Positions 6,328-13,823 are shown, numbered from the stretch's first letter. The stretch is DNA of 17,325 nucleotides from Klebsiella pneumoniae (GCA_945873015.1 CAMCBY010000028.1:1-17325); one strand, 5' to 3'. Notes: generated by a model not told the origin, from the sequence alone. Made by a program: numbers and translations.

Positions 6328-7944
6328 ATGAAATCCAGTTCCGTCATCACCCAGGTCGAACGGGCCTTTCCGCCCCGTTCGACGCTCGTTTCGCGTACCG
6401 ATTTGAAAGGAGTCATTACCTACGCGAATCAGGCTTTCGTCGATATCAGTGGCTACAGCCGCGACGAATTGCTCGGCGCCAAACACAGCCTGGTCCGACA
6501 CCCGGATATGCCGGCGGCCGCCTTTCACGACCTGTGGCAGCACGTGAAGGCCAACAAACCGTGGCGCGGCATGGTCAAGAACCGCGCAAAAAACGGCGAG
6601 TTCTACTGGGTAGAAGCGTTTGTCACGCCGTTTCACGAGCACGGTCGGCTGGTCGGGTATCAATCCATACGCACCGAGCCCAGCCGTCAGCAGGTGCAGC
6701 TGGCCGAGGATTATTATCAGGCGGTGCGCAACGGCCAGCAGTCATTTGCCAACCCGGCGCCGACTCTGGTCGAGCGTCTGCCCTTCGATTTGCGCGCCAA
6801 TCTCACCAGCCTCGCCTTGATCACGCTGTTCATCGCTACTGCCGGTGCCGGCTGGATGAACTACCACACACTGGCTTTGGCCGGCGGCGGCGCCGGCGCG
6901 TTGATCGCGGCCGCAACCTGCTGGTGGAACGTCACGCGGGTGCATAGGCCGCTGGCGCGCGTCCAGAAAACCTTACTGGCATTGGCCGAAGGTCGGCTCG
7001 GGCGACGGGTCGAGATGGTACGGGGCGAAGAATTTCCGGAATTGCTGGAAGCGGCCGAAACCATGCGTCTGCGTCTGGCGGCGATGGTCATCGAGATCCA
7101 GCAGACCGCGCAGCGGTTGAAGGGCGAAACCGCGCAGATGGAAAACGAAATCAAGGGCCTCAAGACGCGGCTCGGTGAGCAGAACCGGCGCATGCATGAC
7201 GCGGCGGTGGCACTGGAAGAAATGGGCATGACCGTCGAAGAGGTCTCGGCCCGCATTCGAGACACGGCCAGCCATGCGCGCGGTGCCGATGCAATCGTCA
7301 CCGAAGTCAATCTGTCGGTGCGTAACGAGGTCAGCACCAGCCAGACCATCATGGGCGCGGTGGCGGCATCGTCAGCCCGCATCGACGAACTCGACAGCGC
7401 GGTCAAGCTGGTCGGTCAGGCCTCGAACGAGATTCGCGACATCGCCGCACAGACCAATCTGTTGGCCTTGAACGCCGCCATCGAAGCCGCGCGCGCCGGC
7501 GAGCAGGGGCGCGGTTTTGCGGTGGTCGCCGACGAAGTGCGTGCACTCGCCACGCGCACCGCCGCCAGCACCGACAAGATTACCGAGATCATCGAACAGA
7601 TCACCGATGCCACGCAGCGCGCGCTATCGACCATGCAGTCGACGCGCGAAGGCGTGACGCGTAACGCCGACGATATTCAAGCAGTCGGCGCCAGCCTCGA
7701 ACAGGTCGCACGTGCCAGCCATGGCATTCTCGAACTCGCCGAGGGCAACGCCCGGGCGATGCTCGAGCAGGCGAGTTCCGCCACCGAACTCAGTGACGCC
7801 GTGGTGCGCATCAATGTGCTCGCCGAAGGCAACAGTCTCGCCTTTGAGCACCTCGGCGTGACATCAGAAACGGTGGATGGCACGGCCAGCGAGTTGGCCA
7901 CCCTGGTCGCCCATTACGCCATGACAGAGTCACGCGCGGCCTGA
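6328..7944 (+). CDS. Aer-type PAS methyl-accepting chemotaxis protein (energy/redox taxis receptor)
   Basis: 538 residues. The order is: PAS domain (about 20-120), two adjacent membrane segments (about 158-177 and 180-199), HAMP (about 202-255) and the cytoplasmic signalling domain, whose hairpin tip IAAQTNLLALNAAIEAARAG spans 372-391. There is no periplasmic ligand domain. The PAS domain closely follows E. coli Aer, including VRHPDMP: Arg57, His58 and Asp60, important for FAD binding in Aer, plus Trp79 fall at the same numbers here. It probably senses respiratory redox state through FAD and signals to CheA/CheW, none of which are nearby. ATG 6328 has only a weak upstream AGCGAG. It is divergent from the epoxide-hydrolase-like gene and convergent with hcp. 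Confidence 0.93.
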   Translation: MKSSSVITQVERAFPPRSTLVSRTDLKGVITYANQAFVDISGYSRDELLGAKHSLVRHPDMPAAAFHDLWQHVKANKPWRGMVKNRAKNGEFYWVEAFVTPFHEHGRLVGYQSIRTEPSRQQVQLAEDYYQAVRNGQQSFANPAPTLVERLPFDLRANLTSLALITLFIATAGAGWMNYHTLALAGGGAGALIAAATCWWNVTRVHRPLARVQKTLLALAEGRLGRRVEMVRGEEFPELLEAAETMRLRLAAMVIEIQQTAQRLKGETAQMENEIKGLKTRLGEQNRRMHDAAVALEEMGMTVEEVSARIRDTASHARGADAIVTEVNLSVRNEVSTSQTIMGAVAASSARIDELDSAVKLVGQASNEIRDIAAQTNLLALNAAIEAARAGEQGRGFAVVADEVRALATRTAASTDKITEIIEQITDATQRALSTMQSTREGVTRNADDIQAVGASLEQVARASHGILELAEGNARAMLEQASSATELSDAVVRINVLAEGNSLAFEHLGVTSETVDGTASELATLVAHYAMTESRAA

Positions 7945-7945
7945 A

Positions 7946-7974
7946 CTGCCGGCGCGACAAGCGCCGTCAGGCAG
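7946..7974. terminator. Hairpin at convergent chemoreceptor/hcp 3' ends
   Basis: GGCGC (7951-7955) pairs with GCGCC (7961-7965), flanked by CTGCC (7946-7950) and GGCAG (7970-7974) with a four-base bulge. It starts two bases after the chemoreceptor stop and overlaps the last codons of the opposing hcp gene. No T-run is present, so termination is uncertain. Confidence 0.35.
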
Positions 7975-8434
7975 GTGGTGCCTGCCAATCGAAAGCCACG
8001 GTCTGCACCGTACCGGTAGGCGAATCGGGAGTCGCATCGGCGTAGTGGTGATATTCGAAACGCACCTGTGCGAACTTCAGCGTCACGGTCTCGGTGGCGT
8101 GGTTGTCGTCGCAACTGCCGCCGATTTCGACCGCCATGACGCGCAGGTTCTCGAATTTCACCGAAATGAATTTCTGCTGGGCATCGCGCTTGCCGACCAC
8201 CGGCACGATGCTGATCTCAGCGGCCGGCACCACGCCACCCTGCGCCCACAGTTGCATGAGGGCCGGGCTTTCCATACCGACCCGTTTCACTACCTGCAGT
8301 TGATCCGGGGCCAGCGACGAACCTGCGCTGCACAGGTGCCATTGCCATGACACCACATCGGCCCAACCCGGATGGTAATAATTGCGTGACCCGCCGGTCA
8401 CCCCATCCAGACGTAGAAAAATCTCAAGAGCCAT
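7967..8434 (-). CDS. hcp: Hcp family protein (type VI secretion tube/effector), orphan
   Basis: 155 residues, the usual Hcp size. The N-terminus MALEIFLRLDGVTGGS and VVSWQWHLCSAGS (27-39) match the Hcp start. VVKRVGMESPALMQLWAQG (48-66) is the typical helical segment, and ETVTLKFAQVRFEYH (115-129) is the hallmark C-terminal strand pair. Hcp forms hexameric rings that stack into the type VI secretion tube and can carry effectors. No tss, vgrG, clpV or immunity gene is in the window, so this is an orphan copy whose apparatus must lie elsewhere. GGAGA lies about 13 bases upstream of ATG 8434. The 110-base gap to the upstream decarboxylase-family gene holds a small hairpin (CCTGC/GCAGG, 8476-8491) and nothing else I recognise. 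Confidence 0.85.
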   Translation of the reverse strand: MALEIFLRLDGVTGGSRNYYHPGWADVVSWQWHLCSAGSSLAPDQLQVVKRVGMESPALMQLWAQGGVVPAAEISIVPVVGKRDAQQKFISVKFENLRVMAVEIGGSCDDNHATETVTLKFAQVRFEYHHYADATPDSPTGTVQTVAFDWQAPPA

Positions 8435-8544
8435 CGCTAGACCGTCTCCGCTGGGGAGTGCGCCAGCTTCGCTCCTGCATCAACGCAGGCCCGCATCTAA
8501 GCACGAATGGCCTGCGTTTGTCCGCGCGGGATGGCGCAGCGCGT

Positions 8545-8928
8545 TCAACTGGCGTCGATTTCGGCCAACACCTTGCGTGCAATTCGGAACGAGGTCACGC
8601 CTGCCGGCACGCCGCAATACATCGCCACTTGATGCAACACCGCCTTCAATTCGTCGCGCGTCAGGCCGTTGTTCAGCGCGCCGCGAAAATGCAGCTCAAA
8701 TTCCTCCGAGCGCCCGAGCGCAGCCAGCATGCCGAGGTTGAGGATGCTACGGGTCTTGCGATCGAGCGTGTCGTCGCCCCAGATGAAACCCCAGGTGTAG
8801 TCAGTGACAACCTTTTCCTGGAATTCGCGGTTGAAGTCGTCGAGCCCGTCCATCGCACGCTCTACGTATTGATCTCCGAGTACCGCCTTACGCATCTTGA
8901 GGCCGGTTTCGAACTGACTGTCGCTCAT
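8545..8928 (-). CDS. Carboxymuconolactone decarboxylase family protein (PcaC-like)
   Basis: 127 residues, the length of single-domain PcaC. Family hallmarks: FNREFQEKV (32-40), TWGFIWGD (45-52), LDRKTRSILNLGMLAALGR (55-73), ELHFRGALNNGLTRDELK (78-95) with His80 in the likely active site, and LHQVAMYCGVPAG (98-110). The fold is the AhpD-like helical bundle but no CxxC redox pair is present, which favours PcaC-type decarboxylase chemistry over AhpD peroxidase activity. PcaC converts 4-carboxymuconolactone to the enol-lactone in the protocatechuate branch, but no other pca gene is near, so the substrate is open. ATG 8928 is supported by GGGAG about 8 bases upstream; the frame is open further upstream. 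It is divergent from the Rieske gene. Confidence 0.88.
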   Translation of the reverse strand: MSDSQFETGLKMRKAVLGDQYVERAMDGLDDFNREFQEKVVTDYTWGFIWGDDTLDRKTRSILNLGMLAALGRSEEFELHFRGALNNGLTRDELKAVLHQVAMYCGVPAGVTSFRIARKVLAEIDAS

Positions 8929-8962
8929 GGTGAGTCTCCCAATGTGATGATGATGGATGGGC

Positions 8963-8981
8963 TTGCAGTGCAATTATGCAA
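8963..8981. promoter_or_regulatory. Palindromic operator-like site between PcaC-like and Rieske genes
   Basis: TTGCAGTGCAA (8963-8973) is a perfect odd palindrome, followed by TTA and a second TGCAA half-site (8977-8981). It lies 35 bases upstream of the PcaC-like start in the divergent gap, a position suited to a repressor or activator of that gene. No regulator gene is adjacent. Confidence 0.3.
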
Positions 8982-9101
8982 CGCCGTCACGCCGTACTGC
9001 CGAACACAAGCGCGCGCAGCGGCCAGCCCGCGAAGCGCCAAAGTGTGAATCGACCGCCATTTCGCACCGACCAGCACGAACCATGCGCCGTTAGACTGTC
9101 G

Positions 9102-9168
9102 AAGCGACATAAGCCGGTGTGCGCCGGCAAGACTGCTCACGTAACCGCCGCTGTCTGGTCGCTTTTTT
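9102..9168 (+). promoter_or_regulatory. Structured leader with T-run before the Rieske gene (attenuator or riboswitch-like candidate)
   Basis: Closing stem AAGCGAC (9102-9108) pairs with GTCGCTT (9158-9164), which merges into a run of six T (9163-9168). Inside it are hairpin GCCGG/CCGGC (9113-9117, 9124-9128) and a second helix AGAC/GTCT (9130-9133, 9153-9156), giving a possible three-way junction. The TGAGG ribosome site and ATG 9184 follow directly. The layout resembles a terminator-type expression platform, but it matches no RNA family I recognise, and the closing loop is long for a plain terminator. Confidence 0.35.
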
Positions 9169-9183
9169 GAATCTGAGGTTTGT

Positions 9184-9675
9184 ATGACACACGACGTTCC
9201 CAGCAATCCCGCCACCGACCGCAGCCCTGCCGATTGTGCCGAGGAGCAGCTACCCTGCCCGGGACGCCGCGCCATGCTGGGCTGTGCGCTGGCCGTGACC
9301 GCCGCGCAGTTTTTCGGCATTTCCGAGGCGGCGGCAGCAACGGCCGGTCAATGGACCTCAGCGGGGGCGCCCAGCACATTCACAACCGGCACACCGAAAC
9401 TGGTGAAGCTGGTCAGCGGCAAGGCACCGGTATTTGTCACCAAACTGTCGGCGACCAGTTGGCAGGTGCTTTATGCGGTATGCACCCACGAAGCGCGCAG
9501 CATCAATCTCGCGCCCGGCCATCCCAATTACGCGTTCAGATGCCCGAGACACGGCGCCAAGTTCGCCAAGGACGGCAAGGTGCTTGCCAACCAGGAAGCC
9601 AAACGCGCGCTGGTCAAACTGCCGGCAAAGGTGGTCAAGAATAAAGTGATGGTCAACGTCGCAGGTTTTATCTAG
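9184..9675 (+). CDS. Tat-type Rieske [2Fe-2S] protein
   Basis: 163 residues. A twin-arginine signal-like segment GRRAMLGCALAVTAAQFFG (27-45) precedes a small Rieske domain. The cluster ligands are visible: C-T-H at Cys100/His102 and C-P-R-H at Cys120/His123, the CxH...CxxH pattern with 17 residues between. The first Tat position is Gly rather than Ser/Thr, a tolerated variation. The domain probably carries a [2Fe-2S] cluster in the periplasm and passes electrons to an unknown partner. It lacks the two extra cysteines of bc1-type Rieske proteins and there is no cytochrome b gene, so it is not a complex III subunit. TGAGG lies just upstream of ATG 9184. The gene seems to stand alone behind a structured leader. 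Confidence 0.85.
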   Translation: MTHDVPSNPATDRSPADCAEEQLPCPGRRAMLGCALAVTAAQFFGISEAAAATAGQWTSAGAPSTFTTGTPKLVKLVSGKAPVFVTKLSATSWQVLYAVCTHEARSINLAPGHPNYAFRCPRHGAKFAKDGKVLANQEAKRALVKLPAKVVKNKVMVNVAGFI

Positions 9676-9769
9676 TCGCGGACCAGACGCGCCGCACCGG
9701 CTTGCCCGCCCAGTGTCCGATACCGGGCTCCGGGAATCGTCGCGAGACGGTCGGCAGCGTCACAGCAGA

Positions 9770-9799
9770 TTCGTCCTGAGTGCGACAGGCTGCTAGCAT
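9770..9799 (+). promoter_or_regulatory. Candidate extended -10 promoter for the GST gene
   Basis: TGCTAGCAT (9791-9799) fits an extended -10 (TGn plus TAGCAT), with a weak -35-like TTCGTC at 9770-9775 and an 18-base spacer. It would start transcription about 25 bases before the GST start codon. The rest of the 155-base gap shows nothing else. Confidence 0.25.
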
Positions 9800-9830
9800 G
9801 CCCGCTGCCAACAGCGACGGGAGACTTCCT

Positions 9831-10598
9831 ATGATCGATCTCTACTACTGGCCGACCCCTAACGGTTGGAAAGTCAGCATCATGCTTGAGGAGTGCGCCA
9901 TCGCGTACAACACCATCGCCGTCGATATCGGGGGTGGCGATCAGTTCAAGCCTGAGTTTCTGCGTATCTGCCCCAACAACCGGATGCCGGCGATCATCGA
10001 TAACGCCCCCACCGGCGGCGGAAAACCGCTGGCCTTGTTCGAGTCCGGTGCGATAGTCGAATACCTGGCCGACAAATCCGGCCAGTTCCTCGCACCTGTA
10101 GGATCGGCCGAGCGTTATCGGGTGTTGCAATGGGTGTACTGGCAGATGGCCAATCTCGGGCCGATGATGGGCAACGCCAACCATTTCAAGAACTACGCGA
10201 AGAATCTCACCGACGACGCAAGCCAGCTGCAATACGGCATCAAACGTTTCGTCGGCGAAGTCGATCGGCTGTGCGGTGTGATGGACGCACAGCTCAGCGT
10301 GCATCGTTATCTGGCCGGCGAGACCTATTCCATCGCCGACATCATGAGCTGGCCGTGGGCCTGCCTGCTCGAAAAACTCATCGATCCGGGCGTCAACACC
10401 ACGTTCCCGCACCTCAAACGCTGGGTCGATGAAGTCGGCGCGCGGCCGGCAGTGCAGAAAGGACGCAATCTGTACAAAGAATGGGCCGAGCGCCCGCTGA
10501 CCGATGAACAGGAGAAAACGCGACGCGCACTGCTGTTCAATCAGACCAATGAGAAAGTGCGCGCGGCGCGCGAAGCGGCGGCCAAAGCCGCAAGCTGA
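9831..10598 (+). CDS. yfcG: Glutathione S-transferase, YfcG/YghU (nu) class
   Basis: 255 residues. The N-terminus MIDLYYWPTPNGWKVSIMLEE closely follows E. coli YfcG (TPNGxK..LEE), with Thr9 and Asn11 in the glutathione site of this class. PEFLRICPNNRMPAI (41-55) carries the cis-Pro and FESGAI (70-75) the Glu/Ser that bind the gamma-glutamyl group. The all-alpha C-terminal domain includes WVYWQMANLGPMMG (101-114) and YSIADIMSWPW (166-176). Nu-class enzymes have disulfide reductase and peroxidase activity with glutathione rather than classical conjugation. ATG 9831 has GGGAG 7 bases upstream; an in-frame extension to 9780 is unlikely. It is about 40 residues longer than YfcG, with an Ala/Lys-rich tail. 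Cytoplasmic. Confidence 0.92.
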   Translation: MIDLYYWPTPNGWKVSIMLEECAIAYNTIAVDIGGGDQFKPEFLRICPNNRMPAIIDNAPTGGGKPLALFESGAIVEYLADKSGQFLAPVGSAERYRVLQWVYWQMANLGPMMGNANHFKNYAKNLTDDASQLQYGIKRFVGEVDRLCGVMDAQLSVHRYLAGETYSIADIMSWPWACLLEKLIDPGVNTTFPHLKRWVDEVGARPAVQKGRNLYKEWAERPLTDEQEKTRRALLFNQTNEKVRAAREAAAKAAS

Positions 10599-10608
10599 AA
10601 GCGCTTAT

Positions 10609-10637
10609 GGAGCCGCCGCGGCACACGCGGTGGTTCC
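10609..10637. terminator. Hairpin between convergent GST and diguanylate cyclase genes
   Basis: GGAGCCGCCGCG (10609-10620) pairs with CGCGGTGGTTCC (10626-10637), a 12-bp stem with two G-T wobbles and a GCACA loop, 11 bases after the GST stop. No strong T-run follows on either strand. The rest of the gap to 10716 shows nothing recognisable. Confidence 0.4.
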
Positions 10638-10716
10638 GTCATATCCCGCTCTCAAGTTCGACGCTGATCTGAATTAATCCCTTCACTCGCCGGTCACTGT
10701 GAGCGCGACAGCGCCC

Positions 10717-11676
10717 TCAGAACAGCTCGACGTCACCCACTTCGCGCACCTCGGCGCTCGGTGCCTGCGCCGCCAGCACGACGCGGTTGCGGCCATTGTG
10801 TTTGGCCTGATAGAGCGCCTGATCGGCAATATCGACCAGATCGGGGGCGAGCAAGTCGGCGCCCGCCCGCGCATATCCGACGCTGACCGTGACGCGCCCG
10901 ACCACCGGGAAATCATAAGCCTCGACGGCGGCGCGAAAGCGCTCGAGGGCAATACCCGCGCCAGCCTCATCGGTGCGCATCAGCACCAGAAATTCTTCGC
11001 CGCCGAAACGAAACAGGCGGTCGTTGTAGCGGAACGCGCTCTCCATCACGCGCGCGAAACGCAGCAGCACTTCGTCGCCAAGCAAATGACCATAACTGTC
11101 ATTGACGCGTTTGAAATGATCGATGTCGAGGATCGCCAGCCACAGCTCATGGCCGAGTTGTTCGGCGGCCGTACTCGCCATCTGCAGATAGGTCTGGGTA
11201 AAGGCCTGGCGGTTGAGCAAACCGGTCAACTGATCGCGTTCGCGGCTCTCGATGAGGCGTAACTGGTTACCGAAAAGGTCGGCCAGATGCAGGATCTGCA
11301 TGCGTAGCATAGGGTCTTCGTGCGGCGCATCGAGCACCAGCAGGCGCCGTTGCGGGCTGTTGCCCGGAATGGTGAGCACGACGCGCGCTGCGTCATTGCC
11401 GGCGGCGGGCAGCATCACCGGCGCGTCACTGGCGAGCGCCTGTGTCACACCGCGCATGTCGGTGACAGTGCGATGGGCGATGCCGAGTTCCACATCGAAC
11501 AGCCGCACCACCGGCTCGACGTCATTTTCGCCGCTATAACGCGCTTCGAGCAGCGTCGCGCTGGTCGCCCAGCCACTGTGACTCAACACTTCAATCAAGG
11601 CTCGCGCCAGAGATTGACTGTCGGTCTGACTGGTCAGGGTCAGCGTGATTTGTTGAAGAAAACTTATGTCGTGCAT
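10717..11676 (-). CDS. GGDEF-domain diguanylate cyclase with N-terminal GAF-like region
   Basis: 319 residues. Residues 1-140 look like a soluble GAF-like sensory domain with no membrane segment. The GGDEF domain starts at RDQLTGLLNR (147-156), with LDIDHFKRVNDSYGH (183-197) and the active-site loop RFGGEEFLVL (223-232), i.e. a GGEEF motif. RYND at 216-219 is exactly five residues before the GG, the RxxD inhibitory site for product feedback. It should make cyclic di-GMP from two GTP in the cytoplasm. I chose ATG 11676, preceded by GGGGAG about 12 bases upstream; the frame is open to 11829 but that extension overlaps the divergent pyruvate kinase start. The signal sensed is unknown. Confidence 0.92.
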   Translation of the reverse strand: MHDISFLQQITLTLTSQTDSQSLARALIEVLSHSGWATSATLLEARYSGENDVEPVVRLFDVELGIAHRTVTDMRGVTQALASDAPVMLPAAGNDAARVVLTIPGNSPQRRLLVLDAPHEDPMLRMQILHLADLFGNQLRLIESRERDQLTGLLNRQAFTQTYLQMASTAAEQLGHELWLAILDIDHFKRVNDSYGHLLGDEVLLRFARVMESAFRYNDRLFRFGGEEFLVLMRTDEAGAGIALERFRAAVEAYDFPVVGRVTVSVGYARAGADLLAPDLVDIADQALYQAKHNGRNRVVLAAQAPSAEVREVGDVELF

Positions 11677-11782
11677 ATTCGGCAAAGACTCCCCGCTGGT
11701 TGGCGGCGGGCAGCGGCCGAACTTGAGCAAGGTGCCCCCCGCCCGATGACCGCCCGCGGCAGCGGTGCGAGAATGCCACCTG

Positions 11783-11801
11783 CACCCGCCGCCGGCGGGT
11801 G
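11783..11801 (+). promoter_or_regulatory. GC-rich hairpin in the pyruvate kinase leader
   Basis: CACCCGCC (11783-11790) pairs perfectly with GGCGGGTG (11794-11801) around a GCC loop, 26 bases upstream of ATG 11828, in the divergent gap with the diguanylate cyclase gene. It could affect translation, since the ribosome site between it and the start is weak (AGGG near 11813). Confidence 0.35.
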
Positions 11802-11827
11802 ACGACTCTAGGGCCAGAACCGTCTCC

Positions 11828-13687
11828 ATGTCGCACCACGATTCCCCGGCCGCCTACGACAGTCTGCGTGCGCAATTGCATAACCTGCGCGCGGCAGCGC
11901 TCAAATTCGCCGCCCAGCACGATGCAGCGGTGGCGGCGGCCACCGCCGACTATCGTGCGAGTGCAACCAATCTTTTGCACTATCTGAGCCTGCGCCAGCA
12001 CGATTTACGGCCCTTGCAGGAGGCGCTGAGCGACCTTGGCCTGTCTTCCCTGGGTCGCAGCGAAGCCCATACCCTGGCGACGCTGGACGCGGTGCTGAAC
12101 GGTTTGAACCGCCTCGCCGGACAGGGGCCCTCTGCGGCCAACGATCACATTTTCCCCCTCGCCCCGCTGCGCGGCCGGCAATTGCTGGCGGAGCACACCG
12201 ATGCCCTGCTCGGCGCGGCACCGGGCGAGCGCGCGGTGCGCATCATGGTCACAATGCCGAGCACGGCCGCCCACCAGCAGCAACTCATCATTGACCTGTT
12301 GCATGCCGGCATGGACGTCATGCGCATCAATGCCGCCCACGATGACGTGGACGCGTGGACGGCGATGGTCACGCACTTGCGCGCCGCCGAAAAGTCGACC
12401 GGCAGACACTGCAAGGTGCAACTCGACCTGGCCGGTCCCAAGCTGCGCACGGGAGCGTTACGCGGTGGGCCGCGGGTCGCACGTTTCGGCCCGGAACGTG
12501 ATGAGGCAGGCGCGGTGCTGCGTCCGGCACAGGTGTGGCTGACTGACGCCGACGCGCCACACCCTGCGCCGCACACGGTCGACTATGTGCTGCCCATCGT
12601 CGGCGCCGTCCTCGGCGACGCCAAACCCGGCGACGCGCTCGAAATTCAGGACTGCCGCTGGCGCCATCGCAAGCTGCGTCTGCTCGAAGCGCGCGACGGT
12701 GGCTGGCTCGCGCAGGCGGTCAAACGCATCTATGTCGAGAACGGCGCGGCGGTGAGACTGCGTCGTCAAGGTCGCTTTCTCGCCCACGGCGTATTGCGCG
12801 ATCTCAAGACCGAGGAGCGGCCGCTGCGCCTCAAGGTCGGCGACATGCTCATGGTGTGCCGCGACGAACAGACGGGCTGTGCCGCACAATATGCGAGCGA
12901 TGGCACCTTGACCCGGCCGCCGCAGGTCGGCAGCACCCTGGGTGTCGCGTTCGATGATGTCGCGGTTGGTCATCGCATCCTGTTTGACGACGGCAAACTG
13001 GCCGGCGAGGTGCTGACCAATGATGGCCAGCAACTCGAAGTACGCATCACGCACACGCTGCCCGGCGGTGCACGTTTGCGCAGCGACAAGGGCATCAACC
13101 TGCCGGACAGCACGCTGCGTTTAGCCAGTCTTTCTCAAGCCGATCTCGCCAACCTCGATTTTGCGGTCAGTCACTGCGACATGGTCGGGCTGTCCTTTGT
13201 ACGCAGTGCCGACGATGTCTTGTTGCTGGAAGACGAACTCACGCGTCGCGACGGTCAGCATCTGGGTGTGGTGTTGAAAATCGAAACCCGCCAGGGTTTC
13301 GATGCACTGTCTGAGATTCTGCTCGCGGCACTGCGCTCGCCACCGGTCGGCATCATGATCGCGCGTGGCGATCTGGCGGCTGAGTTAGGCTTCGAGCGGC
13401 TCGCCGAAGTGCAGGAAGAAATTCTGTGGTTGTGCGAAGCCGCCCATCTACCCGTGATCTGGGCGACCCAGGTATTGGAAACCCTGGCCAAGAGTGGCTA
13501 TCCGTCGCGCGCCGAAGTGACCGACGCCGCGATGGGTGTGCGCGCCGAATGCGTGATGCTGAACAAGGGCCCTTACATGATTGAGGCGGTGACGTTTCTG
13601 GACGGCGTGCTGCGTCGTATGCGGGCTCATCAACACAAAAAACGCACGATGTTGCGCCGGCTCGCGGTGGCCGGCGCGCAGGAATAA
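11828..13687 (+). CDS. Divergent pyruvate kinase with N-terminal extension and no C-terminal domain
   Basis: 619 residues. About 130 helical residues come first, then the TIM barrel begins at VRIMVTMPSTA (137-147). MRINAAHDD (165-173) keeps substrate Arg166. LDLAGPKLRTG (199-209) keeps Asp200 but has Leu and Lys where rabbit enzyme has Thr113 and Glu117. The B domain is enlarged. KGINLPD (421-427), LSFVRSADDV (455-464), LKIETRQG (483-490; Lys484 and Mg-ligand Glu486), ARGDLAAE (512-519; Asp515) and ATQVLE (546-551; Thr547) complete the active site. The SGETA loop is replaced by VMLNKGPYMIEAV. The chain ends where the allosteric C-terminal domain would begin. Likely phosphoenolpyruvate to pyruvate, with unusual regulation; a different reaction is possible. 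ATG 11828 fits better than GTG 11765. Confidence 0.85.
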   Translation: MSHHDSPAAYDSLRAQLHNLRAAALKFAAQHDAAVAAATADYRASATNLLHYLSLRQHDLRPLQEALSDLGLSSLGRSEAHTLATLDAVLNGLNRLAGQGPSAANDHIFPLAPLRGRQLLAEHTDALLGAAPGERAVRIMVTMPSTAAHQQQLIIDLLHAGMDVMRINAAHDDVDAWTAMVTHLRAAEKSTGRHCKVQLDLAGPKLRTGALRGGPRVARFGPERDEAGAVLRPAQVWLTDADAPHPAPHTVDYVLPIVGAVLGDAKPGDALEIQDCRWRHRKLRLLEARDGGWLAQAVKRIYVENGAAVRLRRQGRFLAHGVLRDLKTEERPLRLKVGDMLMVCRDEQTGCAAQYASDGTLTRPPQVGSTLGVAFDDVAVGHRILFDDGKLAGEVLTNDGQQLEVRITHTLPGGARLRSDKGINLPDSTLRLASLSQADLANLDFAVSHCDMVGLSFVRSADDVLLLEDELTRRDGQHLGVVLKIETRQGFDALSEILLAALRSPPVGIMIARGDLAAELGFERLAEVQEEILWLCEAAHLPVIWATQVLETLAKSGYPSRAEVTDAAMGVRAECVMLNKGPYMIEAVTFLDGVLRRMRAHQHKKRTMLRRLAVAGAQE

Positions 13688-13701
13688 AGACCGCGTTTCT
13701 T

Positions 13702-13729
13702 CTGTAGATGCGAATTCATTCGCACATTG
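13702..13729 (+). repeat. REP-type hairpin, family 1 (copy b)
   Basis: CTGTAG head followed by TGCGAAT-TC-ATTCGCA (13709-13724), a 7-bp stem with two-base loop, 14 bases after the pyruvate kinase stop. It shares the core with the copy at 813-840 and matches the inverted copy at 13761-13788 at 25 of 28 positions. Confidence 0.8.
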
Positions 13730-13760
13730 GTTGCCCGGCGATGCGCATCACAACGCCTTT

Positions 13761-13788
13761 GAATGTGCGAATAAATTCGCACCTACAG
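13761..13788 (-). repeat. REP-type hairpin, family 1 (copy c, inverted)
   Basis: On the minus strand it reads CTGTAGGTGCGAAT followed by TTATTCGCAC, the inverted partner of 13702-13729. The two copies can form either two small hairpins or one long stem across a 31-base spacer. They fill the convergent gap between pyruvate kinase and pyrophosphatase and probably protect or end both transcripts. Confidence 0.8.
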
Positions 13789-13823
13789 GGGATGAACTTG
13801 CGCAGGTTTTTTGCAACACCTGC

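Noticed and set aside
11677..11829. Longer start for the diguanylate cyclase
   Set aside because: The extension is low-complexity, overlaps the divergent pyruvate kinase start by two bases, and the ATG at 11676 has a ribosome site and begins a plausible sensory domain.
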